Shown: positions 1 to 9,306, counted from the first letter of the stretch. The stretch is DNA of 64,000 nt from Kaistella pullorum (GCF_014837035.1 NZ_JACSPS010000003.1:342881-406880); one strand, 5' to 3'. Numbers and translations: made by a program. Notes: a model not told the origin generated them from the sequence alone.

Positions 1-404
1 TCAGCAGATTTTGTGAATTTGTGTGCAGAAACTGAAACACCTGTTTTCAATTCGCCTCTACCCATGATTTTCACGATTTCGCTTTTCTTAGCCAATCCGT
101 TTTCTACTAAAATGTCTTTAGTAATCTCGGTGATGCCTTTTGCATCTGCCAAAAGCTGAATGGTATCTATGTTAATTGCTCTGTACTCTTTTCTGTTTAC
201 GTTATTGAAACCGAATTTAGGCAATCTTCTTTGCAAAGGCATCTGTCCACCTTCGAAACCGATTTTCTGAGAGTAACCTGCTCTTGCCTTCTGTCCTTTA
301 TGACCTTTAGCTGAAGTACCGCCTTTTCCACTTCCCTGGCCTCTACCAAGTCTTTTGGAATTGTGAGTAGAACCTGATGCCGGTCTGATATTATTTAAAT
401 TCAT
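1..404 (-). CDS. rplO: 50S ribosomal protein L15 (partial, C-terminus beyond the window)
   Basis: This is the large-subunit protein L15, last visible gene of the spc part of the cluster. The start codon is at 404 and the reading frame stays open to base 1, giving about 134 residues of a protein usually near 150. The N-terminus shows the Gly-rich, basic stretch typical of L15 (RLGRGQGSGKGGTSAKGHKG), which lies in the 23S rRNA core. It follows rpmD by 76 bases. In related genomes secY normally comes next, outside this window. Confidence 0.95.
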   Translation of the reverse strand, partial: MNLNNIRPASGSTHNSKRLGRGQGSGKGGTSAKGHKGQKARAGYSQKIGFEGGQMPLQRRLPKFGFNNVNRKEYRAINIDTIQLLADAKGITEITKDILVENGLAKKSEIVKIMGRGELKTGVSVSAHKFTKSA

Positions 405-408
405 TATG

Positions 409-462
409 TTTTAGATTTGAGAGTTTAAGATTAGAGAGTGGAGACAATCTGCGAGAGTCTCC
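409..462. repeat. Degenerate word repeat plus short hairpin between rpmD and rplO
   Basis: Bases 409-438 consist of loosely repeated words built on TTTAGA and TTAAGA. They are followed by an inverted repeat, GGAGAC (440-445) with GTCTCC (457-462). No gene or clear terminator is present. Similar word-repeat spacers occur at 2576, 5134, 7516, 10455 and 31761. Confidence 0.5.
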
Positions 463-480
463 TGTCCCTTACCTATTTTC

Positions 481-657
481 TTATTTTTGAACTTCCACTA
501 AGTGACTTACGGCCTGTACCATCCCAAGGATCGCCGGGCTGTCGTCATGTTCTACAACTTGGTGAAGTTTCTTCAATCCTAATGCTTCAAGCGTTCTTTT
601 TTGGGTTTTAGTTCTACCAATAGCGCTCTTTACTTGTTTTACCTGAATTTTTGCCAT
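481..657 (-). CDS. rpmD: 50S ribosomal protein L30
   Basis: This small gene encodes 58 residues beginning MAKIQVKQVKSAIGRTKTQK and ending in LVEVQK before a TAA at 481-483. The length, the conserved SAIGR and the LGLKKLHQ segment match L30. It lies between rpsE (10 bases upstream) and rplO, its normal place in the spc operon. L30 is a peripheral large-subunit protein absent from some bacteria, so its presence here is a definite observation. Confidence 0.95.
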   Translation of the reverse strand: MAKIQVKQVKSAIGRTKTQKRTLEALGLKKLHQVVEHDDSPAILGMVQAVSHLVEVQK

Positions 658-667
658 TGTTTTAATA

Positions 668-1189
668 TTAACCGTTAAACACTTTACTTAATGAAACTCC
701 TCTCAGTTTAGCGATATCTTCAGGTCTTCTGATGTCTAACAATGCTTTGAAAGTAGCTTTCACTACGTTGTGCGGGTTAGATGAACCTTTAGACTTTGAA
801 AGAATATCGTGTACACCTGCAGACTCCAATACCGCTCTTACAGCACCACCGGCGATAAGCCCGGTACCGTGAGAAGCTGGACGAAGGAAGATATCTGCAC
901 CACCGTATCTTGCTGAAGACTGGTGAGGGATTGTATGGTTGATTACCGGAACTTTTACTAAGTTTTTCTTAGCATCTTCCACCGCTTTAGCGATAGCAGA
1001 AGCAACTTCCTTAGATTTACCAAGTCCGAAACCTACGGTACCTGCTTCGTCACCTACTACCACGATGGCAGAGAATCCGAAAGCACGTCCACCTTTAGTA
1101 ACTTTCGTTACTCTGTTCACAGCTACGAGACGATCTTTAAGTTCTAATCCTCCCGGTTTTACTTTTTCTATATTATCTAGTCCTAACAT
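668..1189 (-). CDS. rpsE: 30S ribosomal protein S5
   Basis: The product is 173 residues and carries the S5 double-stranded-RNA-binding fold in the N-terminal half ([18 protein letters not shown], with FSAIVVVGD following) and the C-terminal domain with [16 protein letters not shown]5 sits near the mRNA entry and decoding region of the small subunit and affects translational accuracy. It follows rplR by 19 bases and precedes rpmD by 10, in the standard spc order. No unusual residues were noticed. Confidence 0.97.
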   Translation of the reverse strand: MLGLDNIEKVKPGGLELKDRLVAVNRVTKVTKGGRAFGFSAIVVVGDEAGTVGFGLGKSKEVASAIAKAVEDAKKNLVKVPVINHTIPHQSSARYGGADIFLRPASHGTGLIAGGAVRAVLESAGVHDILSKSKGSSNPHNVVKATFKALLDIRRPEDIAKLRGVSLSKVFNG

Positions 1190-1208
1190 ATTATCCGAAA
1201 TTTATTGA

Positions 1209-1556
1209 TTAGAATTTTAATCCGCCTTCTCTGGCTCCGTCTGCTAGAGCTTTCACTCTACCGTGGTAAACGAATCCGTTTCTGTCGAACACTATATTTT
1301 CAATTCCTGCAGCTTTAGCTTTTTCAGCGATTGCTTTACCTACCTCTGCAGAGATCTCTACTTTTGTACCTGTAGCATTAAGGCTTCTGGATGAAGCTGA
1401 TGCTAAAGTTTTACCTTCTTTATCGTCGATTAACTGAGCGTAAATTTCTTTGTTACTTTTGTAAACAGACAGACGTGGTAATTCTGAAGAGCCGGAAATC
1501 TTTCCTCTTACTCTTCTCTTAATTCTATTTCTCTTTTCTACTTTGCTTAGTGCCAT
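1209..1556 (-). CDS. rplR: 50S ribosomal protein L18
   Basis: The 115-residue protein has the L18 core ([20 protein letters not shown]) and the typical C-terminus [26 protein letters not shown]18 binds 5S rRNA and helps carry it into the central protuberance of the large subunit. It lies 19 bases after rplF and 19 before rpsE in the same transcriptional unit. Confidence 0.97.
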   Translation of the reverse strand: MALSKVEKRNRIKRRVRGKISGSSELPRLSVYKSNKEIYAQLIDDKEGKTLASASSRSLNATGTKVEISAEVGKAIAEKAKAAGIENIVFDRNGFVYHGRVKALADGAREGGLKF

Positions 1557-1575
1557 TTTCTTAAGTTTTTAAAAA

Positions 1576-2121
1576 TTAAGCAGATTTACCAGCTTTACGT
1601 CTTACAATTTCTCCTACGAATCTTACACCTTTTCCTTTGTACGGCTCAGGCTTACGGAAAGATCTGATCTTTGCAGCCACCATACCCAGAAGTTGTTTAT
1701 CGTGTGATGTTAATGTAATAATAGGGTTTTTACCTTTTTCAGATAAAGTTTCTACTATAATTTCTTTTGGGAGGTCCATCACGATACCGTGAGAGAATCC
1801 TAGAGCCATTTCTAAACGGTTCCCCTGGTTAGAAGCTCTGTAACCTACCCCTACCAGTTCAAGTTTCTTTGTCCATCCTTCAGATGTACCTTGAACCATG
1901 TTATTGATCAACGCTCTGTTCAGACCGTGTAATGCTTTGTGCTGTTTAGCTTCAGACGCGCGGTCTAGTGTAAGCACGCCGTCTTCCTGTTTTAGCGTAA
2001 TTCCTTCGGCTAATTGCTGTGTAAGTTCACCTTTTGGGCCTTTCACAGTTACCAGTCCGTCTTTTTCAGTTACGGTAACGTTAGCGGGAATTTCTATAAT
2101 TGCTTTACCAATTCTTGACAT
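1576..2121 (-). CDS. rplF: 50S ribosomal protein L6
   Basis: The 181-residue protein starts MSRIGKAIIEIPANVTV and has the two repeated alpha/beta domains of L6, with the second-domain signature RKPEPYKGKGVRF near residue 155-170. L6 sits near the sarcin-ricin loop and the factor-binding site. It lies between rpsH and rplR with gaps of under 20 bases. Confidence 0.97.
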   Translation of the reverse strand: MSRIGKAIIEIPANVTVTEKDGLVTVKGPKGELTQQLAEGITLKQEDGVLTLDRASEAKQHKALHGLNRALINNMVQGTSEGWTKKLELVGVGYRASNQGNRLEMALGFSHGIVMDLPKEIIVETLSEKGKNPIITLTSHDKQLLGMVAAKIRSFRKPEPYKGKGVRFVGEIVRRKAGKSA

Positions 2122-2138
2122 TTTCCTTTGATTAAAAA

Positions 2139-2537
2139 TTAATAAACATAGCAGATTACTTCTCCACCCACTTTTTCCTGACGTGCTTTCTTATCTGTCA
2201 TCACACCACGTGATGTAGATACGATCGCGATACCCAAACCGTTCAGTACTCTTGGCAGTTCCTCAGAACCTTTGTACTGGCGAAGACCTGGTCTTGAAGC
2301 TCTCTGGATGCTCTTGATGGCAGGTTTGCTGGTTGTTTTGTCGTACTTTAAAGCGATTTTGATGTTTCCCTGAACAGCGCTGTCCTCAAACTTATAGTTC
2401 AGGATGTAGCCTTGTTCAAACAAAATTTTTGTAATCTCCTTTTTGATTTTCGATGCAGGAATATCCACCACTTTGTGGCCTGCGCTTTGTGCGTTCCTTA
2501 CTCTGGTTAGGAAATCTGAAATTGGATCTGTTACCAT
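2139..2537 (-). CDS. rpsH: 30S ribosomal protein S8
   Basis: The protein is 132 residues: [20 protein letters not shown] at the start and [18 protein letters not shown] near the end, the S8 signature. S8 binds the central domain of 16S rRNA and is a primary assembly protein. In E. coli it represses the spc operon, but whether that control exists here cannot be seen. The gap upstream to rpsN (2538-2685) is unusually long for this operon and contains a large imperfect inverted repeat. Confidence 0.97.
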   Translation of the reverse strand: MVTDPISDFLTRVRNAQSAGHKVVDIPASKIKKEITKILFEQGYILNYKFEDSAVQGNIKIALKYDKTTSKPAIKSIQRASRPGLRQYKGSEELPRVLNGLGIAIVSTSRGVMTDKKARQEKVGGEVICYVY

Positions 2538-2575
2538 TTTTCTATTTAAATTATTGGTTTATGATAGTTAGTTTT

Positions 2576-2655
2576 GATTAAGATTCAAGAACCGAGACAC
2601 AAGATTCAAGACTTACATCCTGGCTCTTGCTTCTTGGCTCTTGATTCTAACAATC
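2576..2655. repeat. Imperfect inverted word-repeat between rpsN and rpsH
   Basis: The left arm (2576-2610) is built of words such as GATTCAAGA, ACCGAGACAC and AAGATTCAAG. The right arm (2621-2655) reads as their approximate reverse complement (GGCTCTTGCTTCTTGGCTC, TTGATTCTAACAATC). The arms match at roughly three bases in four over about 30 positions and could fold into a long imperfect hairpin inside the operon mRNA. There is no run of T after it, so it is not a standard terminator. Confidence 0.6.
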
Positions 2656-2685
2656 AACTTTACTATCTCGATTGTTCTAAATGTA

Positions 2686-2955
2686 TTACCAACTAGCTTT
2701 TTTAACGCCCGGGATAAGACCTTGGTTAGCCATCTCACGGAACATTACTCTGGAAATACCGAAGGTTCTCATGTAACCTCTTGGTCTTCCTGTAAGTTTG
2801 CAACGGTTGTGCAGTCTTACCGGTGAAGCGTCTTTTGGCAGCTTCTGCAGTGCTTCGTAATCTCCGGCTTCTTTCAAAGCTTTTCTTTTCTCAGCATATT
2901 TAGCTACTGTAGCTTCTCTTTTGCGCTCGCGCGCTTTCATTGATTCTTTAGCCAT
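2686..2955 (-). CDS. rpsN: 30S ribosomal protein S14, zinc-independent type
   Basis: The 89-residue product has the S14 signature [19 protein letters not shown]. It is the long form without the paired CxxC zinc knuckle found in the short zinc-binding S14; only one cysteine is present. S14 belongs to the head of the small subunit. It follows rplE by 2 bases. Together with the zinc-free L31 at 33119 it suggests ribosomes that do not depend on zinc for these two proteins. Confidence 0.97.
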   Translation of the reverse strand: MAKESMKARERKREATVAKYAEKRKALKEAGDYEALQKLPKDASPVRLHNRCKLTGRPRGYMRTFGISRVMFREMANQGLIPGVKKASW

Positions 2956-2957
2956 TT

Positions 2958-3509
2958 TTAGTTCTTTTTAAAAGGCATACCAAAATGCGTTAATAATGCT
3001 TTTGCTTCTTTGTCGGTTTTTGCTGTAGTAACGAAAGTAATGTCCATCCCCTGGATTTTCTTTACCTTGTCGATTACGATCTCTGGGAAAATGATCTGCT
3101 CAGTGATTCCTAAGTTGTAATTTCCTCTACCGTCAAAACCTTCTGCCTTGATACCAGAGAAATCTCTGATTCGCGGCAAAGCTGAAGAAGTAAGTCTGTC
3201 TAAGAACTCATACATTTTATCAGCTCTAAGAGTAACTCTTGCTCCTACCGGCATACCTTTTCTAAGTTTGAAAGCTGCCTCATCTTTCTTAGAGATAGTA
3301 CCAACAGCTTTTTGGCCAGTGATTGCGGTAAGTTCTTCTACTGCATAATCCACAATTTTCTTGTCAGCAGTAGCTGCACCCAAACCTTGTGAAATAACGA
3401 TCTTCTCTAATTTAGGTACCTGCATCACAGATTTGTACCCAAATTCTTCCATCATTGCCGGAACGATCTTCTCTTTATAGTTTTTCTTTGGTCTTACTGT
3501 ATATTCCAT
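2958..3509 (-). CDS. rplE: 50S ribosomal protein L5
   Basis: The 183-residue protein contains the L5 motifs [13 protein letters not shown] and [14 protein letters not shown], and ends near the conserved [10 protein letters not shown]5 binds 5S rRNA and touches the P-site tRNA. Genes rplX and rpsN flank it with gaps of 10 and 2 bases, in normal spc order. Confidence 0.97.
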   Translation of the reverse strand: MEYTVRPKKNYKEKIVPAMMEEFGYKSVMQVPKLEKIVISQGLGAATADKKIVDYAVEELTAITGQKAVGTISKKDEAAFKLRKGMPVGARVTLRADKMYEFLDRLTSSALPRIRDFSGIKAEGFDGRGNYNLGITEQIIFPEIVIDKVKKIQGMDITFVTTAKTDKEAKALLTHFGMPFKKN

Positions 3510-3519
3510 CGTTGTTTAT

Positions 3520-3846
3520 TTATAAAGTTTCACCGGTTGACTTAGCCACTCTCACTTTCTTATCACCTTCTACTTTGCTTCCAGTTTTGGTAGCTTTACC
3601 ATTTTTGTCAACAAGCATTACGTTGGAAATATGGATCGATGCTTCTTTCTCTACAATTCCGCCCTGTGGGTTACCAGCTGAAGGTTTAGTATGTTTTTTA
3701 ACGATATTCAAACCTGCAACGATCACTCTGGCGTCTTTGCCTTCCTTACGGATCACTTCAATAACTTCACCCGTCTTACCTTTAATTTCTTTCTTACCGG
3801 TAGTGATGATTACGTTATCTCCTCTTCTGATTTTTAACTTTGTCAT
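3520..3846 (-). CDS. rplX: 50S ribosomal protein L24
   Basis: This 108-residue protein starts [20 protein letters not shown], a KOW-type N-terminus, followed by [12 protein letters not shown], the L24 signature. L24 is an early assembly protein of the large subunit near the exit tunnel. It follows rplN by 17 bases. Confidence 0.97.
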   Translation of the reverse strand: MTKLKIRRGDNVIITTGKKEIKGKTGEVIEVIRKEGKDARVIVAGLNIVKKHTKPSAGNPQGGIVEKEASIHISNVMLVDKNGKATKTGSKVEGDKKVRVAKSTGETL

Positions 3847-3863
3847 TTTTGTAAATTTTAAAA

Positions 3864-4232
3864 TTAAAGTACTTCAGGAGCTAATGAAATGACTTTCATG
3901 TATTCTTTATCTCTCAGTTCACGGGCAACAGGTCCGAAAACACGTGTTCCTCTCATTTCGCCGGTTGCGTTCAGAAGTACGCAAGCATTGTCGTCGAACT
4001 TGATGTATGAACCATCTTTTCTTCTTACTGCTTTTTTCGTTCTTACTACAACAGCTTTGGAAACTGTTCCTTTCTTTGCGTTACCCTGTGGTGTAGAATC
4101 TTTGATAGTAACTACGATCTTATCACCAACTGAAGCATATCTTCTTCTGGTTCCTCCCAGAACTCTGATAACCAGTACTTCTTTGGCACCTGTGTTATCA
4201 GCAACTTTTAATCTTGATTCGGTTTGTAACAT
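3864..4232 (-). CDS. rplN: 50S ribosomal protein L14
   Basis: The 122-residue product begins [19 protein letters not shown] and includes the family pattern [15 protein letters not shown] and [10 protein letters not shown]14 forms part of an inter-subunit bridge. Its start overlaps the stop of rpsQ by one base, which suggests translational coupling. Confidence 0.97.
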   Translation of the reverse strand: MLQTESRLKVADNTGAKEVLVIRVLGGTRRRYASVGDKIVVTIKDSTPQGNAKKGTVSKAVVVRTKKAVRRKDGSYIKFDDNACVLLNATGEMRGTRVFGPVARELRDKEYMKVISLAPEVL

Positions 4233-4486
4233 TACTTAGCTTTTTCAATGATTCTTACTAATCTCCATCTCTTACTTTTACTTAAAGGTCTTGTTTCAGT
4301 AATCAATACTGTATCGCCTTCAGTACACTCATTGTTCTCGTCATGAGCGGTATATTTTTTCGTCTTAAGGACGAATTTACCGTACATTGGGTGTTTTACT
4401 CTGGTAGTTTCACTTACAACAATGGTCTTTTCCATTTTATTGCTGGAAACAATTCCGATTCTTTCTTTTCTTAGATTTCTATCCAT
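4232..4486 (-). CDS. rpsQ: 30S ribosomal protein S17
   Basis: The 84-residue protein has the S17 OB-fold sequence [19 protein letters not shown] and the conserved [20 protein letters not shown]17 binds 16S rRNA early in assembly. It follows rpmC by 15 bases and overlaps rplN by one base. Confidence 0.97.
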   Translation of the reverse strand: MDRNLRKERIGIVSSNKMEKTIVVSETTRVKHPMYGKFVLKTKKYTAHDENNECTEGDTVLITETRPLSKSKRWRLVRIIEKAK

Positions 4487-4501
4487 GATAAAATGAAATT
4501 C

Positions 4502-4690
4502 TTATTGTTGTTTTAGTGTTAGTTCAGTTTCCAGTCTTGCGATTGTCTTTCTCATATCACGGATCTGGATAGGATTTTCAATCGGGCTGATAGCGTGGGC
4601 TAATTTCATTTTGTTAAAATCTGCCTTTACTTCAGTCAATTTGTTCTGAATATCCTCAGCGCTTAGATTTTTGATGTCAGCTTTTTTCAT
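4502..4690 (-). CDS. rpmC: 50S ribosomal protein L29
   Basis: This is a 62-residue helical protein with the L29 pattern KADFNKMKLAHAISPIENPI and RDMRKTIARLETEL. L29 lies at the peptide exit and helps form the docking site for nascent-chain factors. It follows rplP by 12 bases. Confidence 0.96.
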   Translation of the reverse strand: MKKADIKNLSAEDIQNKLTEVKADFNKMKLAHAISPIENPIQIRDMRKTIARLETELTLKQQ

Positions 4691-4702
4691 TTCTTTAAAA
4701 AA

Positions 4703-5128
4703 TTATTGAGGTTGAACAAAATCGTTAGCGACTACAAACTTGGTAACTACCGGTAACTTCTGTGCAGCAAGACGCAATGCTTCTTTTGCTACTTCATAAG
4801 GAACCCCTCCAACTTCGAACATTATCTTACCTGGCTTCACTACAGATACCCAATATTCCACAGCACCTTTACCTTTACCCATACGTACTTCGGCTGGTTT
4901 CTTGGTAATAGGCTTATCCGGGAAGATTTTGATCCATAGCTGACCTTCTCTTTTCATATATCTTGTAGCAGCAATACGCGCTGCTTCAATTTGTCTTGCA
5001 GTGATCCAAGCACCTTCTGTTGCTTTGATCCCAAAAGTTCCGTAAGCGAGTTGGTTCCCTCTTTGGGCCACTCCCTTCATCTTCATCTTGTGAACTTTAC
5101 GGAATTTGGTTCTTCTTGGTTGTAACAT
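4703..5128 (-). CDS. rplP: 50S ribosomal protein L16
   Basis: The 141-residue protein begins [19 protein letters not shown] and carries [19 protein letters not shown] and the [11 protein letters not shown] signature. L16 contacts the A-site tRNA and is needed for the peptidyl-transferase centre. A 93-base gap with AT-rich repeated words separates it from rpsC, much longer than most gaps in this cluster. Confidence 0.97.
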   Translation of the reverse strand: MLQPRRTKFRKVHKMKMKGVAQRGNQLAYGTFGIKATEGAWITARQIEAARIAATRYMKREGQLWIKIFPDKPITKKPAEVRMGKGKGAVEYWVSVVKPGKIMFEVGGVPYEVAKEALRLAAQKLPVVTKFVVANDFVQPQ

Positions 5129-5133
5129 TGTCT

Positions 5134-5224
5134 TAAATTTTAGATTTTAGATTTCAGATTTTAGATTTCAGATTTTAAAAAAGTAACGGTGATTTAAAAT
5201 TCAAAATTTATATCTAAAATTTTA
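5134..5224. repeat. AT-rich word repeat between rpsC and rplP
   Basis: From 5134 to 5179 the sequence repeats the words TTTAGATTT and TTTCAGATT about four times in slightly varied form. From 5191 to 5224 words of the opposite sense appear (TTTAAAATTC, TATCTAAAATT). The block fills the whole gap between rpsC and rplP. No terminator, promoter or coding sequence was recognised in it. Confidence 0.6.
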
Positions 5225-5977
5225 GTTGTTGTTGTTTCTTCTTGGTCTTCTGTCGCCACCTCTGTCTCCTCTGTCATTACGATCATTTCTGTCGCCTCTT
5301 CCTGAAGGTGCTCCTTTTTTCTGTTGTCCTACCAGTGGGCTAAGGTCTCTTTTACCATAAACCTCACCTTTCATGATCCAAACTTTTACACCAAGTTTAC
5401 CGTACTGTGTAAGTGCTTCACCGATATGATAATCGATATCTGCACGGAAAGTTGACAATGGGATTCTTCCGTCTTTGAAAGACTCGCTTCTTGCCATCTC
5501 AGCTCCGTTCAGACGGCCGCTGATCATTACTTTGATTCCTTCTGCACCCATTCTCATGGTAGACTGAATTGCCATTTTCACAGCTCTTCTGTAGGAAATA
5601 CGGTTTTCTATCTGTTTTGCGATGCTGTCTGCAACCAATACTGCGTCAAGCTCTGGTCTTTTGATTTCGAAAATGTTGATCTGGATGTCTTTATCAGTGA
5701 TCTTTTTCAACTCTTCTTTCAGTTTGTCAACCTCCTGGCCGCCTTTCCCGATGATAAGTCCCGGTCTTGCAGTAGTGATTGTCACTGTAACTAATTTCAG
5801 GGTTCTTTCAATATAGATTCTTGAAATACCACCTTTAGATAATCTTGCTTCAAGGTATCTTCTGATCTTGTAGTCTTCAGCGATTCTGTCGCCGTAGTTT
5901 TTGCCACCAAACCAGTTCGAATCCCATCCTCTGATGATACCTAATCTGTTACCAATTGGATTTGTCTTCTGTCCCAT
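5222..5977 (-). CDS. rpsC: 30S ribosomal protein S3
   Basis: The 251-residue product has the N-terminal [20 protein letters not shown], a KH domain with [18 protein letters not shown] near residue 75-95, and the C-terminal S3 domain with GAEMARSE. The final 30 or so residues are a low-complexity Arg/Asp/Asn/Gly tail, probably disordered, which is longer than in E. coli S3. S3 lines the mRNA entry channel. rplV ends 7 bases upstream. Confidence 0.97.
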   Translation of the reverse strand: MGQKTNPIGNRLGIIRGWDSNWFGGKNYGDRIAEDYKIRRYLEARLSKGGISRIYIERTLKLVTVTITTARPGLIIGKGGQEVDKLKEELKKITDKDIQINIFEIKRPELDAVLVADSIAKQIENRISYRRAVKMAIQSTMRMGAEGIKVMISGRLNGAEMARSESFKDGRIPLSTFRADIDYHIGEALTQYGKLGVKVWIMKGEVYGKRDLSPLVGQQKKGAPSGRGDRNDRNDRGDRGGDRRPRRNNNN

Positions 5978-5984
5978 ACCTTGA

Positions 5985-6386
5985 TTATTTGTTGTCTTTA
6001 GTACCTAAAATTAGCGTGATGTGGTTTGATCTCTTGCGGATTCTGTGACCTCTACCCTGTGGTGCCGGTCTCAGTCTTTTCAGCTGTCTTGCGCTGTCCA
6101 CGAAAACTTCTTTCACGATCAGGTTAGCTTCTTCGATATCTGCACCTTCGTTTTTGGTCTGCCAGTTGGCCATTGCAGAAAGAAGTACTTTTTCCAACTT
6201 GTTTGAAGCGTCTTTCTTAGAGTACTTCAGGATGGATAAAGCTTTTTCTACCTCTACACCACGGATGATATCAGCTACCAATCTCATTTTTCTCGGAGAA
6301 GACGGGCAATCATTATGTAACGATTTTGCCACATCCTGGTTTGCTATTTTACGTGCTAATGCACTTTCTCTTTTTCTTGATCCCAT
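5985..6386 (-). CDS. rplV: 50S ribosomal protein L22
   Basis: The protein is 133 residues with the L22 elements [14 protein letters not shown] and the C-terminal hairpin region [20 protein letters not shown], which reaches into the exit tunnel and is where macrolide-resistance changes arise in other bacteria. It follows rpsS by 2 bases. Confidence 0.97.
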   Translation of the reverse strand: MGSRKRESALARKIANQDVAKSLHNDCPSSPRKMRLVADIIRGVEVEKALSILKYSKKDASNKLEKVLLSAMANWQTKNEGADIEEANLIVKEVFVDSARQLKRLRPAPQGRGHRIRKRSNHITLILGTKDNK

Positions 6387-6388
6387 GA

Positions 6389-6667
6389 TTATCTACCTCC
6401 TTTATTTTTGTTACCACCGTGACCTCTGAAAGATCTTGTCGGAGAAAATTCGCCTAACTTGTGACCTACCATGTTTTCAGTAACGTATACAGGGATAAAA
6501 GATTTACCGTTGTGTACTGCGATGGTTTGTCCTACGAAGTCCGGGGAGATCATTGATGCTCTGGACCAAGTTTTAATTACTGTCTTTTTATTGGCTTCTA
6601 TATTTGCCTGAACCTTCTTATCTAAAGTATGATGAATGAAAGGTCCTTTCTTAAGTGATCTTGCCAT
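6389..6667 (-). CDS. rpsS: 30S ribosomal protein S19
   Basis: The 92-residue product shows [19 protein letters not shown] and the signature [19 protein letters not shown]19 is in the small-subunit head next to S13. It follows rplB by 2 bases in the S10 operon order. Confidence 0.97.
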   Translation of the reverse strand: MARSLKKGPFIHHTLDKKVQANIEANKKTVIKTWSRASMISPDFVGQTIAVHNGKSFIPVYVTENMVGHKLGEFSPTRSFRGHGGNKNKGGR

Positions 6668-6669
6668 GA

Positions 6670-7491
6670 TTATTTTCTTTTAGATACGATAAATCGGTTA
6701 GACGCTTTGTTTTTCTTTCTTGTTTTGTAACCTTTCGATGGCATACCGTTTCTAGATCTTGGGTGACCACCAGATGAACGTCCTTCACCACCTCCCATTG
6801 GGTGATCTACTGGGTTCATTACTACCGGTCTTGTTCTAGGTCTTCTGCCTAACCATCTGCTTCTACCTGCTTTACCAGAAACTGTAAGCTGGTGATCGCC
6901 GTTAGATACAGATCCAATCATAGCCATACACTCAGTAAGGATCATTCTTGATTCTCCTGAAGGCAATTTCACGATTGCATATTTACCGTCTCTTGAAGTT
7001 AACTGAGCTGAAGATCCTGCGCTTCTTGCCATTACCGCACCCTGACCTGGACGAAGCTCGATGCAAGATACTACAGTACCCAATGGGATGTTCTTCAACT
7101 TCATTGCGTTACCTACATTAGGTTCCGCTGTTTCCGCAGAGATTACTTTCTGGTCTACTTTGATACCGTTCGGAGCGATGATGTATCTCTTCTCTCCGTC
7201 TGCGTACTCTAAAAGTGCGATGAAAGCAGTTCTGTTCGGATCGTATTCTACAGATTTTACCGTTGCCTCAACATCGAATTTATTTCTCTTGAAGTCGATA
7301 ATTCTGTATTTTTGTTTGTGTCCACCTCCGGTGTAACGCATGGTCATTTTACCAGTATTGTTACGACCACCTGACTTACTAATACCAACTGTTAGAGATT
7401 TCTCTGGCTTGTTGGTAGTAATTTCCTCAAAGTTATTTACAACTCTGAATCTCTGTCCCGGGGTGATAGGTTTTAATTTTCTAACAGACAT
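6670..7491 (-). CDS. rplB: 50S ribosomal protein L2
   Basis: The 273-residue protein carries the L2 pattern [20 protein letters not shown] and the C-terminal [19 protein letters not shown]. The His in [10 protein letters not shown] is the conserved residue near the peptidyl-transferase centre. L2 is one of the most conserved large-subunit proteins. An 86-base gap with repeated words separates it from rplW upstream. Confidence 0.98.
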   Translation of the reverse strand: MSVRKLKPITPGQRFRVVNNFEEITTNKPEKSLTVGISKSGGRNNTGKMTMRYTGGGHKQKYRIIDFKRNKFDVEATVKSVEYDPNRTAFIALLEYADGEKRYIIAPNGIKVDQKVISAETAEPNVGNAMKLKNIPLGTVVSCIELRPGQGAVMARSAGSSAQLTSRDGKYAIVKLPSGESRMILTECMAMIGSVSNGDHQLTVSGKAGRSRWLGRRPRTRPVVMNPVDHPMGGGEGRSSGGHPRSRNGMPSKGYKTRKKNKASNRFIVSKRK

Positions 7492-7515
7492 TACTATTGA
7501 TTATAATTATTAAAT

Positions 7516-7576
7516 TGCTTTAAGCTGTATGCGGTAAGCCGGGAAGCTCTTTGCAAAGCTTTAAGCTTATGCTTTA
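7516..7576. repeat. Direct repeat in the rplW-rplB gap
   Basis: GCTTTAAGCTGTATGC at 7517-7532 is repeated as GCTTTAAGCTTATGC at 7558-7572, a near-identical direct repeat 41 bases apart. The bases between are related words (GGTAAGCC, GGAAGCTC, GCAAAGC). There is no coding sequence here. Confidence 0.6.
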
Positions 7577-7577
7577 T

Positions 7578-7865
7578 TTATACTGCGAAGATATCGATCA
7601 CTTCACCTTCTGCAAGGGAAACAACGGCTTTCTTCAATTTGTTGGTCTTACCAATCTGCAAGCCTTTCTTGGTGTGCTTAGCTGAAACTTTCGGAGCGTA
7701 AATCATGGTTCTTACGTCTGCCACTTTCACACCGTAAGCAGCTTCTACCGCCTTCTTGATCTGGATTTTATTCGCCTTCGTGTCTACGAAGAAAGAATAA
7801 GCGCCTCTCAAATCCGTAAGGTAGTTTGCTTTTTCTGAAATGATAGGTTTAATGATAATAGACAT
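7578..7865 (-). CDS. rplW: 50S ribosomal protein L23
   Basis: The 95-residue protein has the L23 start SIIIKPIISEKANYL and the fragment VDTKANKIQIKKAVEAAYGV, the typical L23 fold core. L23 is the main docking site for trigger factor and SRP at the tunnel exit. It is 3 bases from rplD. Confidence 0.97.
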   Translation of the reverse strand: MSIIIKPIISEKANYLTDLRGAYSFFVDTKANKIQIKKAVEAAYGVKVADVRTMIYAPKVSAKHTKKGLQIGKTNKLKKAVVSLAEGEVIDIFAV

Positions 7866-7868
7866 GAT

Positions 7869-8498
7869 TTATTTTCTTAAGTTTTCCTGAAATTTTTCGA
7901 TAGCACCTTCCAAAAATACAATCTCACCTGCGTGTACCAAATCGTAAGAGCTGATCTCGTTGTAAGTCAACACCTTAGTCTTAGGCAAGTTACGTGATGA
8001 TAAGTATACATTTTTGTTAGCTTCAGGCAAAATATACAGAGATTTTTTACCTTCGAAACCTAATGCATTGTTCAAGTTGATAAATTCTTTAGTCTTAGGC
8101 GCATCGAAGTTGATCGCGTCCAGAACTTTGATAGAATTATCTCTCATTTTCTGAGAAAGAACAGACTTCTTAGCCAGTCTCTTCAAAGCTTTGTTCAGTT
8201 TGAATCTGTAGTCTCTTGGTTTTGGACCAAAAACTCTACCTCCACCTTTGAAAGTTGGGGACTTGATGTCACCATATCTCGCAGATCCGGATCCTTTCTG
8301 TTTTTTAAGCTTTCTCGTAGAAGCTGTAATCTCGCTTCTTTCTTTAGATTTATGTGTCCCCTGACGCTGAGCGGCAAGATATTGCTTCACTTCTAAGTAA
8401 ACCGCATGCTGGTTAGGCTCAATGCCGAAGATTGCTTCGTCTAGCTCAACTGTTCTTCCGGTTTCTTTTCCTGATGTATTAAATACTGTTAGTTCCAT
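7869..8498 (-). CDS. rplD: 50S ribosomal protein L4
   Basis: The 209-residue product contains the L4 extended loop ([19 protein letters not shown], with [13 protein letters not shown] following) that enters the exit tunnel. In E. coli L4 also represses the S10 operon, but no matching leader was identified here. Its first ten bases overlap the end of rplC, so the two are probably translationally coupled. Confidence 0.97.
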   Translation of the reverse strand: MELTVFNTSGKETGRTVELDEAIFGIEPNQHAVYLEVKQYLAAQRQGTHKSKERSEITASTRKLKKQKGSGSARYGDIKSPTFKGGGRVFGPKPRDYRFKLNKALKRLAKKSVLSQKMRDNSIKVLDAINFDAPKTKEFINLNNALGFEGKKSLYILPEANKNVYLSSRNLPKTKVLTYNEISSYDLVHAGEIVFLEGAIEKFQENLRK

Positions 8499-9115
8499 TT
8501 TCTGATAATTACATAAGAATTTTTCGCTCCCGGAACAGCACCTTTTACTACTAAAAGATTTTGCTCTTGATCTACTTTTAACACCTGAAGGTTTTGTACA
8601 GTAACCTGCTTACCACCCATTCTACCTGCCATACGCATCCCTTTGAATACTCTTGACGGGTCTGATCCTGCACCGATGGAACCTGGGGCTCTCAATCTGT
8701 TGTGCTGACCATGGGTTGCCTGCATTACCCCACCGAAGTTGTGTCTTTTCACAACCCCCTGGAAACCTTTACCTTTTGAAGTTCCTGTTACGTCTACATA
8801 TTCGCCTTCTGCGAACAGATCAACTTTCACTTCATCTCCTACGCTTAATTTGTCTACGAATTCATGATAGAATTCTACCAATTTAGCTTTAGGAGCAGAA
8901 CCAGCCTTTTTGAAATGGCCGGCTAACGCTTTACCAACGTTCTTTTCACTCTTGTCATCGAAACCAAGCTGAGCAGATTTGTACCCATCTTTTTCTAAGG
9001 TTCTGACCTGTAAAACCGAGCAAGGACCAGCCTGAATAACGGTGCACGGCATATTTTTGCCGTTCTCGTCGAACAGGGAAGTCATCCCGATTTTTTTACC
9101 AATAATACCTGACAT
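8489..9115 (-). CDS. rplC: 50S ribosomal protein L3
   Basis: The 208-residue protein begins [20 protein letters not shown] and shows the L3 signature [16 protein letters not shown] with [19 protein letters not shown] after it. L3 is an assembly initiator of the large subunit. In this genome it is the first gene of its transcription unit: rpsJ, usually directly upstream, is 1.4 kb away behind two terminators, and a good promoter lies at 9211-9240. Confidence 0.98.
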   Translation of the reverse strand: MSGIIGKKIGMTSLFDENGKNMPCTVIQAGPCSVLQVRTLEKDGYKSAQLGFDDKSEKNVGKALAGHFKKAGSAPKAKLVEFYHEFVDKLSVGDEVKVDLFAEGEYVDVTGTSKGKGFQGVVKRHNFGGVMQATHGQHNRLRAPGSIGAGSDPSRVFKGMRMAGRMGGKQVTVQNLQVLKVDQEQNLLVVKGAVPGAKNSYVIIRKWN

Positions 9116-9210
9116 TATTTATATATATTATATGTGTTCTCTGTATTCAACACAGGGCGAGGTGATTTCTACGTTTGAAATAGGCATACTTCTTCCCTAA
9201 ATTGAGTGTG

Positions 9211-9240
9211 CAAATGTATGAAGATTTTCTGAAATGACAA
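9211..9240 (-). promoter_or_regulatory. Promoter of the rplC-rplO operon
   Basis: On the minus strand a -33 TTG (bases 9240-9238) is followed by a 19-base spacer and TACATTTG (9218-9211), which matches the Bacteroidota -7 consensus TAnnTTTG. Transcription would start near 9204, leaving a leader of about 90 bases before rplC. The leader contains a small hairpin, CTGT/ACAG, whose role is unknown. Confidence 0.8.
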
Positions 9241-9278
9241 ACACTGTGGCAAAAATATTTTGAAAATCAGCACAGTAT

Positions 9279-9306
9279 GAAAATACCTCAGAAAAATCCT
9301 GAGGTA
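9279..9306 (-). terminator. Terminator after the GLPGLI gene
   Basis: The minus strand folds TACCTCAG (9306-9299) with CTGAGGTA (9291-9284) around a 7-base loop, then reads TTTT. It lies 64 bases past the stop of the gene at 9370, so it isolates that gene from the rplC promoter downstream. Confidence 0.75.
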
